A stretch of DNA of 31,172 nt from a virus, in the IMG/VR virus record IMGVR_UViG_3300045836_000009, positions 1 to 31,172 of that record; one strand, written 5' to 3'. The notes under the pieces were generated by a model. That model did no database searches. It was given only the letters and a program-made list of their open reading frames with translations, and was not told the DNA's origin. Each line of letters starts with the position of its first letter. Position 1 is the first letter of the stretch. Below, in pieces: positions 1 through 5,605 of the stretch. A program made the position numbers and the translations under genes.

Positions 1-2
1 CA

Positions 3-134
3 CTTCTTGGGCACGCCACCGAGGAAATGGCGGCCCTCTACGCCAATGCCCGAGGGGCTGAGTTCGAGCGTGTCGCGGTCAAGAATTCCGCAACGAATTC
101 CGAACCAATTGTGAACCGAGGCGAGCCTTCATAG
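3..134 (+). CDS. int: Tyrosine integrase, C-terminal fragment (cut by window edge)
   Basis: The frame is open from the left edge and ends at TAG 132-134, giving the last 43 residues. It begins LLGHATEEMAALYANARG. This matches the end of the catalytic domain of tyrosine recombinases: the LGH motif supplies the second active-site His, and the Tyr in ALYAN, nine residues on, is the expected nucleophile. A short polar tail follows, as in many phage integrases. The enzyme would catalyse site-specific insertion and excision of the phage genome, so the phage is temperate or derived from one. The Arg and Lys catalytic residues lie outside the window. No attachment core could be identified downstream. 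Confidence 0.85.
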   Translation, partial: LLGHATEEMAALYANARGAEFERVAVKNSATNSEPIVNRGEPS

Positions 135-323
135 GGAGAATGGGTCCTTGCCGTATATTGCCCATGCAGACTGTCAGGACTCGGATTTTTCCCATAAGAA
201 ACAAATACTTAGGTCAAAACTTAATGCCCCAATAAGGGCGCCAAAAGCGGCCACTGGCGTCCTTACGAATCAACAACTTACCCACCAATTCCGAACCGCC
301 ATCCTCTCCCGAAAGGACCACCC
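135..323. other. Intergenic region after integrase; no gene seen
   Basis: This stretch separates the integrase stop from the first small accessory gene. It is locally AT-richer than its surroundings (around 195-225). It is a logical place for attP and for a promoter of the downstream genes, but I could not recognise a convincing -35/-10 pair or a tRNA-like attachment core. An imperfect repeat, CGCCA...TGGCG, lies near 230-262. Confidence 0.5.
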
Positions 324-644
324 ATGACCCCTCAAGACCTACCGCCGCTGCCGAGACCATGCGTTGATGGTGGCTGCACCGCCGACCAGATGCGCTCCTA
401 CGCCCTGGCAGCAGTAGAGGCAACGCGGCCGAAGTGGCTGCCTATTGAGACGGCGCCAAAGGATGGTCGCGAGATGTTCGTCGTCCGTGCGTTCGACGTG
501 AGCAACGGATTCACTGGCGGCCGGGTCTACACCTCTGACGCTTATGCCGTTTGGCGCGACGATGATGGCGGCTTCGCTCGGTGGCCTCATCATTTCCAGC
601 CCACCCACTGGCAGCCCCTCCCCGCCGCGCCCTCTCAGGAGTAG
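324..644 (+). CDS. DUF551-like phage accessory protein, 106 aa
   Basis: ATG 324 is preceded by a GAAAGGA ribosome-binding site. Residues about 37-48 read WLPIETAPKDGR and the C-terminus has PTHWQPLPAAP. These two blocks bracket DUF551-type proteins common in prophages, whose consensus is W-x-PIETAPKDG ... PTHWMPLP. The N-terminal third, with TADQMRSYALAAVEA, is a helical segment found in front of other small phage proteins. No enzymatic motif is visible and the function of the family is unknown. It is the first gene of a plus-strand operon; the next gene's SD lies just before this gene's stop. The family call is from motif memory, and the role is unknown. Confidence 0.75.
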   Translation: MTPQDLPPLPRPCVDGGCTADQMRSYALAAVEATRPKWLPIETAPKDGREMFVVRAFDVSNGFTGGRVYTSDAYAVWRDDDGGFARWPHHFQPTHWQPLPAAPSQE

Positions 645-647
645 GTG

Positions 648-959
648 ATGGACCTGACCGGCGACACCAACGTACCCGCAATGCCGCTTGCAGATTCCGA
701 GGTGAACCATTTGCGGCGCCTCCTGGCGTGGCTGCGGTGTGAGTACACCTTGGACGAGGACATGCAGCGGGGCTACTTTCTCGGAGCGCACGAGTGTGTT
801 GCTCGCGGCCTAGCGACTCCTGAATGTGCATCAGCCATCGTCCAGCAGAAGGCCGAACAGATCAACCGTGTCCCGCTGTACGTGCGACAAAGCGTGAAGA
901 TGCTGACCAAGGCCATTCGCAAGCACGACAGTGCATCGGGCGTGGTCGAGCAGGAGTAG
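648..959 (+). CDS. Small phage protein of unknown function, 103 aa
   Basis: A GTG at 645 directly precedes ATG 648. The ATG is preferred because an AGGAG at 637-641 is correctly spaced and the previous gene stops at 644. The protein is mostly helical, with a basic patch around VRQSVKMLTKAIRKHD near residues 80-95 and two cysteines. No known domain was recognised. It lies between the DUF551-like gene and another small helical gene, with 3-nt gaps on both sides, so the three are surely co-transcribed. The first codons and SD nearly repeat the start of the gene at 28588 on the other strand. Confidence 0.75.
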   Translation: MDLTGDTNVPAMPLADSEVNHLRRLLAWLRCEYTLDEDMQRGYFLGAHECVARGLATPECASAIVQQKAEQINRVPLYVRQSVKMLTKAIRKHDSASGVVEQE

Positions 960-962
960 CCG

Positions 963-1232
963 ATGACCGACCTACAGAAGCTGGTGGAGCAGGCGAAAGC
1001 CGAAGCCGAGTGGTTGCGCAATCCGACGCAGACCGATCCTGCGTGGCTGTACAAGCGTCTTTCGCTAACGGCCGAATTGCTCGAGTCGCTTCCCACCCTT
1101 GCCATGCAGTACGCGGCGGAAGAGGCGGCGAAGGTGGCTGAGGCTGAAGCCGAAATGCAGCGGGATTCCTATTCGCACGACGGATGTCTTGCCGCGGCTG
1201 ACGCGATCCGCAAGCGGTTCAAGGCGCTGTAA
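963..1232 (+). CDS. Small helical phage protein of unknown function, 89 aa
   Basis: ATG 963 follows the previous stop by 3 nt and has an AGGAG about 9 nt upstream. The sequence is strongly helical and acidic. An Ala/Glu-rich segment (about residues 50-66) looks like a short coiled coil, followed by an SHDGCLAAADAIRKRF stretch of the kind seen at the C-terminus of several small phage accessory proteins. No catalytic motif is visible. Its place in a run of small early or accessory genes suggests a non-structural role, but none can be assigned. Confidence 0.75.
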   Translation: MTDLQKLVEQAKAEAEWLRNPTQTDPAWLYKRLSLTAELLESLPTLAMQYAAEEAAKVAEAEAEMQRDSYSHDGCLAAADAIRKRFKAL

Positions 1233-1254
1233 CGCGCTGTCCTATGCTTGAGGT

Positions 1255-1716
1255 GTGCCAAACCCTCCGAACCACGCTTACCGCCTGACCGACGCCAATC
1301 CGGAGTCGATCGTCTCAACGCCAGAGACCATGCGGCGGCAGCACATCTCGTGGATGCGGCACAGCGGCACCACTGTGATCGTCTGCGGCGGCCGAGATTA
1401 CAAGGACCGGGATCGCGTCTTTGCCGCTCTGGACCAGATGCGCGCCAAGCACAGCGGCTTCCTGCTGATCGCGCATGGAGGCGCGCCTGGCGCGGACACC
1501 CTGGCCGGCGAATGGGCGCGGGAGCGTGGCATCGCCTGCGAGGTCTTCCCCGCCGATTGGGAGGGACGGGGCCCGGCTGCTGGACCGGAGCGCAATCAGC
1601 GCATGATCGACGCTGGCGCCAATGGCTGCGTCGCCTTCCCAGGTGGCCGCGGCACGGCGGATTGCGTGCGCCGCTGTGAGGCCACCGGCATCCCTGTATG
1701 GCGGCCCTTCGGGTGA
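1255..1716 (+). CDS. DUF2493 / SLOG-family nucleotide-binding protein, up to 153 aa
   Basis: The core from about residue 38 reads TVIVCGGRDYKDRDRVF, then HGGAPGADTLAGEW, then AFPGGRGTADCVRRC near the C-terminus. This is the pattern of the YspA/DUF2493 branch of the SLOG Rossmann superfamily. Relatives bind nucleotide-derived ligands; some SLOG proteins act in phage defence or DNA uptake. The substrate here is unknown. The start is uncertain: GTG 1255 gives the longest form but its SD is poor. ATG 1330 or ATG 1354 would still keep the whole fold, and the residues before about 35 look unconserved. It is the last gene of the plus-strand group and faces the end of the late operon. Confidence 0.85.
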   Translation: MPNPPNHAYRLTDANPESIVSTPETMRRQHISWMRHSGTTVIVCGGRDYKDRDRVFAALDQMRAKHSGFLLIAHGGAPGADTLAGEWARERGIACEVFPADWEGRGPAAGPERNQRMIDAGANGCVAFPGGRGTADCVRRCEATGIPVWRPFG

Positions 1717-1761
1717 ATCTCATTCTGGTCAATGCCTAGAACGAGCGCCACAAACGACAAA

Positions 1762-1798
1762 AGCCCGGAGCACCGCACAGTGGCGATGCCCCGGGGCT
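1762..1798 (-). terminator. Probable intrinsic terminator of the late operon
   Basis: A long imperfect hairpin: AGCCCGGAGCACCGC (1762-1776) pairs with TGGCGATGCCCCGGGGCT (1781-1798), with one bulge and two mismatches. On the minus strand the stem is followed by TTTTGTCGTTTG, so it fits the end of leftward late transcripts. On the plus strand the downstream T content is weaker, so it may act partly in both directions. Confidence 0.65.
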
Positions 1799-1843
1799 CA
1801 TTCCTTTGGTGGAATAGGTTGTCGATATGCCGTTGCCGACATG

Positions 1844-1864
1844 AGTCCAACTACGGACTGTTTT
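1844..1864 (+). terminator. Weak plus-strand terminator candidate
   Basis: AGTCC (1844-1848) and GGACT (1855-1859) form a 5-bp stem with a 6-nt loop, followed by G and TTTT. It could end rightward transcripts of the small accessory operon just before the next promoter. The stem is short. Confidence 0.35.
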
Positions 1865-1882
1865 CCTATTTTCGTCCGCATA

Positions 1883-1911
1883 TGGACAGTTTGAGATTTC
1901 AGTGCTAGATT
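1883..1911 (+). promoter_or_regulatory. Sigma70-type promoter, extended -10
   Basis: TGGACA at 1883-1888 (5 of 6 to the -35 consensus), a 17-nt spacer, and TAGATT at 1906-1911 (4 of 6) immediately preceded by TGC, an extended -10 element. Transcription would start near 1918. No open reading frame with a ribosome site follows; the transcript runs into the terminator at 2004-2028. Confidence 0.65.
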
Positions 1912-1917
1912 CCGCCC

Positions 1918-2028
1918 GTCGTCCGGAACCCGGAGAAGTGCGAGCGGCGGCCCATGCGCAGGGCCGCGGGTTGACGTGAAGCTCGCCCGGACGAAACAGG
2001 CAGCGCCCCGTTCTAGTCGGGGCGTTTT
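1918..2028 (+). ncRNA. Candidate structured small RNA, about 110 nt
   Basis: The unit is bounded by a sigma70-like promoter and an intrinsic terminator and has no credible reading frame. Perfect stems: 1919-1926 with 1987-1994 (8 bp, closing), 1948-1953 with 1961-1966 (6 bp, 7-nt loop), 1927-1932 with 1967-1972 (6 bp), and 1940-1945 with 1981-1986 (6 bp). The last two cross, so they form either a pseudoknot or two alternative folds. The terminator hairpin closes the 3' end. The unit is antisense to the 3' untranslated end of the late operon. The size and phage setting recall C4-type antisense RNAs of P1/P22-like phages, but I could not verify any family match. Confidence 0.6.
2004..2028 (+). 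terminator. Intrinsic terminator of the small RNA
   Basis: CGCCCCG (2004-2010), loop TTCTAGT, CGGGGCG (2018-2024), then TTTTCCTTTC. The stem is perfect and the T-tract is only on the plus strand. It overlaps the stop codon of the converging minus-strand gene ending at 2013. Confidence 0.85.
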
Positions 2029-2189
2029 CCTTTCTGGGCCAGCCACTCCAGCGCTTCAAATGCGCGGTGTACTTCGTCGTCGGTGGCCTCGTTCGGGACC
2101 AAAACCCAGAAGCCCGAGTCGTGCAGCCCGACGTAATCGTCCAGGTCGGGGATCGTGATCGGCGCGGGGCGCTTGGCGGTGGCACTCAT
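2013..2189 (-). CDS. Small acidic protein of unknown function, 58 aa
   Basis: The start ATG 2189 overlaps the stop of the metallophosphoesterase gene as ATGA, so translation is probably coupled. A longer form from 2249 would lie inside that gene and look like arginine-rich shadow sequence. The protein begins MSATAKRPAPITIPDLDDYV and has an acidic helical second half. No domain was recognised. It is the last gene of the late operon, and its stop codon lies inside the terminator of the opposing small RNA. Confidence 0.65.
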   Translation of the reverse strand: MSATAKRPAPITIPDLDDYVGLHDSGFWVLVPNEATDDEVHRAFEALEWLAQKGKRPD

Positions 2190-3151
2190 TGCGGAACCTC
2201 GATCACGTGCCCGCGGAAGTCCACGTGCCGCTCGTCCATGACGCGGCACACCTCCGGCCAGAGCAGCCGACCAGAGTGAAACGTCGCCACCGCGAAGCCT
2301 GATCGCCAGTCAAGCGGGCCGTCTTCGGTGTAGTCCACGAACTGCGGGCCACCAGGCTCCGCGAGAGTCCCGGTGTCGACACCCCAGCGAGTGCCGTTGT
2401 AATCGTCCAGCGGCGTCACCTTGAGCTGGTGGAGGTGCCCGGTGAAGGTCGTCTTGCCGGAGTTGAGGGTATTGTTCCGCGTCGCGTGAATTCCGCCCTT
2501 GAGCCGATGTTTCACCACGACATCATCGTTGATCCACACGGACCAGCACGGCGCCCAGGCCGGGAAGTGATCCTTCAGACTGAAGCCCTTGACCCCTTCA
2601 AATTCGGGCGCGTTCTGCGCTAGGCGGTTCTCGAATCGGGCGTCATGGTTCCCGAGCGGCCAGTAGAGTTTGGCGCCGTTGGCCGCCACCTCGATCTCGC
2701 CCAAGCGGTCTTTGCACGCCTTGAGTTCTTCGATGACGCTCGGCTTTGAATCCCATCCTATGCGCGGCCACCGGCTGATCGATGCTCCGTCGAAGGCGTC
2801 ACCGTTGCAAATGATCGCCTTCGGCTTGAGTTCGCGAATGAACAGCAGGAGCGCGCGGAAGGCGGTGGTGCGCACGCCAGGCCAGAAGTGCGCGTCTGAG
2901 AAGATCAGTGCGCAGCCGTCGTTCAGTTCGAGGTGCTTGCGCGCCGAGTGCTCTTCGGGTGACAGATGCTTGTAGAACTGCGCCGCAGGATGGCTCGCCT
3001 CTAGCTTGATGTTGTGCTTCGTCTCTAGGTTGCGGCGCCTGCGATGGACGTTGGTGAGCCCAATTCCGAGCGCTTCGGCGACCTTTGACGCCGACTTATG
3101 AACGCGCCAAAGTTCGACAAATTCAGCGTCTGTGCATGCTGCTGCTGCCAT
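2186..3151 (-). CDS. Calcineurin-like metallophosphoesterase with N-terminal helix-turn-helix, 321 aa
   Basis: The metal-binding blocks of the calcineurin-like phosphoesterase fold appear in order: D86-x-H88 (SDAHF), G117-D118 (NGDAFD), G167-N-H-D170, H215 (VVKH) and G238-H-L-H241. All expected ligands for a two-metal phosphatase or nuclease site are present. Residues about 18-42 (SASKVAEALGIGLTNVHRRRR) look like a helix-turn-helix, suggesting nucleic-acid binding; similar HTH-phosphoesterase fusions are common in phages. A GAGG site precedes ATG 3151. It lies after the lysis genes with the Ntn hydrolase. The substrate is unknown; a phosphodiesterase or DNA/RNA end-processing role is inference. 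Confidence 0.88.
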   Translation of the reverse strand: MAAAACTDAEFVELWRVHKSASKVAEALGIGLTNVHRRRRNLETKHNIKLEASHPAAQFYKHLSPEEHSARKHLELNDGCALIFSDAHFWPGVRTTAFRALLLFIRELKPKAIICNGDAFDGASISRWPRIGWDSKPSVIEELKACKDRLGEIEVAANGAKLYWPLGNHDARFENRLAQNAPEFEGVKGFSLKDHFPAWAPCWSVWINDDVVVKHRLKGGIHATRNNTLNSGKTTFTGHLHQLKVTPLDDYNGTRWGVDTGTLAEPGGPQFVDYTEDGPLDWRSGFAVATFHSGRLLWPEVCRVMDERHVDFRGHVIEVPQ

Positions 3152-3155
3152 TGGG

Positions 3156-3581
3156 CTACCTCAATCGATAGACCCGCACGGGGCCGAGAGAACAGGCGTC
3201 GTGCTTGCAGACGATGCGCACGGCCTTCTGTGGGTCTTGCCAGCCCAGCGCCTCCCAGGCACACATGGCGGCCTTGGCGCCGGTTCCGATGGCACCGCGA
3301 CCGGACGTGATGGGCACCGGCCGCGCGTAGTTGGCGTCGAACGACTCCAGCCCTCGCTCGGACAGGATCAGCGCCGAAGATTCGCCGAAGTTGAGCTTGC
3401 CGACCATGCCGCGGCGGTACCAGTCGAGAAACCTGAACGAGTCGGCCTCATCACCCGCGAAGCCGATCAGCGCGCCGTGGACGCGCCAGACCTTGCGGCC
3501 TGGGTAGCGGCGGTCGCCGTCACTGACGCACGAATCCGAGACCATCACGCGGTCTCGCAAGCTGGCTACTACGGTTGTCAC
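3156..3581 (-). CDS. Proteasome/HslV-like Ntn hydrolase, 141 aa
   Basis: The start chosen is GTG 3581, which overlaps the Rz1 stop as GTGA. It places Thr-Thr directly after the initiator Met, as in HslV, where Met removal exposes catalytic Thr1; a GTG at 3590 would add three residues and bury it. The pattern then follows HslV: MVSDS near residue 14 (acidic active-site neighbour), GRKVWRV (position of the active-site Lys), LIGFAGDEAD, and GTGAKAAMCAWEAL. The length is slightly short of bacterial HslV. No HslU-like ATPase is visible here. It could be a self-activating peptidase or an inactive homologue. Its place between spanins and metallophosphoesterase gives no clear clue to a substrate. Confidence 0.8.
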   Translation of the reverse strand: MTTVVASLRDRVMVSDSCVSDGDRRYPGRKVWRVHGALIGFAGDEADSFRFLDWYRRGMVGKLNFGESSALILSERGLESFDANYARPVPITSGRGAIGTGAKAAMCAWEALGWQDPQKAVRIVCKHDACSLGPVRVYRLR

Positions 3582-3868
3582 TTCGGCCACGCCTTCACAA
3601 GTGCGTCATGCCGTTCGCGGCAGTCAGCCGCAGCGGCTTCGCGTTCAGCAACGATGTCGAGCAGCGCGCCGAGCTTCGTGTCACCGGCCGGGTAGTCCGG
3701 GCCAGCATCACAGGCGCGCGCCAGGTCAGCGGGGGGCGCCGGAATCTGCGCCGGCTGCACCTGCGGCGCTGCGCAGGCCGTCAAGAGCAGCACCGGGGAT
3801 GACCAGATCAGCCAGCGGAGCCGAAGCCGGGCACTGAGCCGGCGCAGCGAGTGCGGATTGGATGGCAT
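3578..3868 (-). CDS. Rz1: Rz1-like outer-membrane lipoprotein (o-spanin), 96 aa
   Basis: ATG 3868 has a GAGG site 7 nt upstream and gives a short basic N-terminus, a hydrophobic stretch and a lipobox LLTAC with the lipidated cysteine at residue 32. A proline-rich start of the mature part follows (APQVQPAQIPAPPADL), typical of Rz1. The gene starts inside Rz in another frame and extends about 150 nt past its end, a known overlapping spanin architecture. With Rz it would bridge the periplasm and fuse the inner and outer membranes in the last step of lysis, which indicates a Gram-negative host. The mature part is longer than lambda Rz1. Confidence 0.85.
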   Translation of the reverse strand: MPSNPHSLRRLSARLRLRWLIWSSPVLLLTACAAPQVQPAQIPAPPADLARACDAGPDYPAGDTKLGALLDIVAEREAAAADCRERHDALVKAWPK

Positions 3869-4145
3869 GGCGTGCCTCGGGTTGACGTGCGGTGATGGAC
3901 TGAGCCTTGGCCTCGTAGGTCGTGGCCGCGTCCTGTGCCGCGTGCTCGTTGGCACGGAACTGGTCGGCGGCGGCTTGAGTGCGCTGCGCATCCGCCTGCG
4001 CCGCCTTCGCTTCGCACTGCGCCGCGCCCTGCTGCTCGATGCTGTGCCGCAGCCAGAGCCAGCCAGCCACGGCCAGGATCACGGCCACGGAGCCCGCGAT
4101 GAGCTTCGCGGTGGACGCCTGCGGCAGCGCGAGCAACGGGTTCAC
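3726..4145 (-). CDS. Rz: Rz-like inner-membrane spanin (i-spanin), 139 aa
   Basis: GTG 4145 overlaps the upstream stop as GTGA; a longer frame from 4220 would add an arginine-rich shadow segment. Residues about 12-32 (TAKLIAGSVAVILAVAGWL) form one transmembrane anchor. A long Gln/Ala/Glu-rich helical periplasmic domain follows, as in Rz proteins. It sits downstream of the lysozyme and partly overlaps a proline-rich lipoprotein gene in another frame, the diagnostic Rz/Rz1 context. The sequence family was not recognised; the call rests on topology and position. Confidence 0.82.
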   Translation of the reverse strand: MNPLLALPQASTAKLIAGSVAVILAVAGWLWLRHSIEQQGAAQCEAKAAQADAQRTQAAADQFRANEHAAQDAATTYEAKAQSITARQPEARHAIQSALAAPAQCPASAPLADLVIPGAALDGLRSAAGAAGADSGAPR

Positions 4146-4384
4146 TTGCCCTCGGGTCGCTTGTCGAGGCCGGCGCTCGACAGCAGTGCAGCAACGTCTT
4201 CGATATGCAGGCAGTCGCACAAGCAGGCGTAGTCCACCACGCCACGCTTGTCCACGATGGAGCCGTTGCAGTAGTCGTTTCCGGGCTGGGCGTCGACAAG
4301 CCAGCCGAAGGCGTCGATCTTCCCGCCATTGAGCCGGACGATCTTGTCGCCGTTCTTGGCCTCGCGGCCGTTGCGGTAGTGCAT
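4142..4384 (-). CDS. Small phage protein of unknown function, 80 aa
   Basis: ATG 4384 has a strong GAAAGGA site. The N-terminus, MHYRNGREAKNGDKIV, looks like a small beta-barrel or SH3-like protein found in many prophages near lysis or tail genes. A cluster of three cysteines, YACLCDCLHIED, lies near residues 53-64 and could bind metal or form disulphides. No signal peptide or membrane segment is seen. It sits between a membrane protein and Rz, so it is expressed with the lysis genes, but its part in lysis is unproven. Confidence 0.7.
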   Translation of the reverse strand: MHYRNGREAKNGDKIVRLNGGKIDAFGWLVDAQPGNDYCNGSIVDKRGVVDYACLCDCLHIEDVAALLSSAGLDKRPEGK

Positions 4385-4411
4385 GGTGCTTCCTTTCAGG
4401 AGCGGTTGGGA

Positions 4412-4726
4412 CTAGTTCGCGGCCGGCGGCTGCGGCGGTTGCTGGGGGCCGGCGGCCAGTCCATTCAGCACGGTGCGCGCATGGTTGAGCTGTGCGAGCT
4501 GGAGCGCCTTGGCTTGCTGCGCGGCCGCGATCGCAGCGTCATGCGCGGTGGTGTCGGCCAGCTTCTGGATGCCCTTGACCAGCAGGCCGAAGGCGTCAGC
4601 TTCGATGGTTTGTGCGACGGAGCCTGGCGCCTGTTTGGCGCTGTAGCGCGTCCAGATGACGGCGGCGACAGCCGCTACGGCGGCGGTGACGGCTGGGTGA
4701 AACAGGATGGCGAGCAGTTGATCCAT
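4412..4726 (-). CDS. Single-pass membrane protein in lysis block (holin candidate), 104 aa
   Basis: An N-terminal hydrophobic helix spans about residues 4-25 (LLAILFHPAVTAAVAAVAAV). A helical Ala/Gln-rich region and a proline-rich C-terminus (QQPPQPPAA) follow. It lies directly after the lysozyme and before Rz. It could be a holin, an antiholin or a small virion membrane protein. Compared with the two-helix protein encoded before the lysozyme it is the weaker holin candidate, because it has only one obvious membrane segment. Confidence 0.7.
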   Translation of the reverse strand: MDQLLAILFHPAVTAAVAAVAAVIWTRYSAKQAPGSVAQTIEADAFGLLVKGIQKLADTTAHDAAIAAAQQAKALQLAQLNHARTVLNGLAAGPQQPPQPPAAN

Positions 4727-4752
4727 GGTGTGCCCCTTTCAGGCGGTGAGAG

Positions 4753-5193
4753 TCATTGCCACTGCGCTGTTTGCATTTGGCGCGCGAGGCGGTGCGCGCG
4801 GCCCGCGGTCTGCTTGGCCCATGTGCTGGTCAGCATCTCGTTGGCCGCGTCTTCGTAGTGCCCGTCGCGGGTCGCGGCGAGCATGTGCTTGAACTCCAGC
4901 AGCCCCGCCACGCCCATCTGGAACGCCATGTTGAACAGCACAGCGGCGCGGATCGGGTCGAGCGTCACTACCCAGGGCAGCGCGCGCAGCGTGCCGTCGG
5001 TCGCATGTGCGATGTCGGCGTCGAGTTGGGCGCTGACCTGGTTGTCGGTCCACTGCAGGCCCTGGTGCACTTCTGGGCCGGTATGGCCAACGCCGATCGT
5101 GAATGGCGCACCGTGCGTGAGCGGGTCGGGATAGGCCTCGCGGACCCACCCTTCGTCGCGGATCAGCTGGTCGCGCAGGGAGGTGATGCTCAT
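4753..5193 (-). CDS. T4-type lysozyme endolysin (GH24), 146 aa
   Basis: The catalytic pattern of phage T4-type lysozymes is present: E14 in RDEGW, D23 in YPDPL and T32 in FTIGVGHT. The later block NMAFQMG also matches T4 lysozyme. It would cleave the glycosidic backbone of peptidoglycan. No signal-anchor-release or secretory helix precedes the catalytic Glu, so the enzyme should stay cytoplasmic until a holin opens the membrane. ATG 5193 overlaps the upstream stop as ATGA. The length is a little under that of T4 lysozyme. This is the enzymatic core of the lysis block. Confidence 0.93.
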   Translation of the reverse strand: MSITSLRDQLIRDEGWVREAYPDPLTHGAPFTIGVGHTGPEVHQGLQWTDNQVSAQLDADIAHATDGTLRALPWVVTLDPIRAAVLFNMAFQMGVAGLLEFKHMLAATRDGHYEDAANEMLTSTWAKQTAGRAHRLARQMQTAQWQ

Positions 5194-5417
5194 GATTGCG
5201 GCTCCGTCTTGGCCTTGAGGTTGAGGAACGCGCCGACTCCGGCGGCCAACGCTCCCATCCCGATGCCGTAGGCCTGAGCATCGAAGTGCGCGCCGTTATG
5301 GATCACATCCCATGCCGCGAGGAATAGCCCATTCCCGCCGGCCAGCACCGCGAACCATCGGCCGATGTCATGCGTCTCACCATCGGCGAGCGTTACAAGG
5401 TCTTTGAGGATGCTCAT
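5190..5417 (-). CDS. Two-helix small membrane protein, best holin candidate, 75 aa
   Basis: ATG 5417 overlaps the previous stop as ATGA. Two hydrophobic segments are visible, about residues 20-38 (WFAVLAGGNGLFLAAW) and 48-68 (YGIGMGALAAGVGAFL), separated by a polar turn. The tail is short and charged (NLKAKTEPQS). Small size, two helices and immediate translational coupling to a lysozyme lacking a secretion signal fit a class II holin. No family was firmly recognised; the call rests on topology and position. Confidence 0.72.
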   Translation of the reverse strand: MSILKDLVTLADGETHDIGRWFAVLAGGNGLFLAAWDVIHNGAHFDAQAYGIGMGALAAGVGAFLNLKAKTEPQS

Positions 5418-5605
5418 TGGCGCCCCTTGAACCACTCGCGAACGTTCAGCGCAAGCCGAGTGGCAAGCACCAGCAGCGTGAGAAGTTGGACCCACGTTGA
5501 AACGTTGAAGTGAAGGACCAAACTGCCCCAAATCGCGGCGAGGTAGTCCCACGAGTGATGAATGCCGCTCGAAGCCGCTGCGCTGGCGTTCTGGTGGTCT
5601 TGCAT
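5414..5605 (-). CDS. Small membrane protein in lysis block, 63 aa
   Basis: ATG 5605 forms a TGATG overlap with the tail-fibre stop. After a polar His/Ser-rich N-terminus there are hydrophobic stretches at about residues 21-33 and 35-54, ending in the basic tail NVREWFKGRQ. It is the first of three small membrane proteins around the lysozyme and could be a holin or antiholin partner. Sequence alone does not settle which protein makes the hole. Confidence 0.7.
   Translation of the reverse strand: MQDHQNASAAASSGIHHSWDYLAAIWGSLVLHFNVSTWVQLLTLLVLATRLALNVREWFKGRQ

Noticed and set aside
3808-4329. Alternative 173-codon frame over Rz
   Set aside because: The Rz frame with a transmembrane anchor and GTGA coupling, plus the Rz1 lipobox frame, explain the region; this third frame is Arg/Gly-rich shadow sequence.
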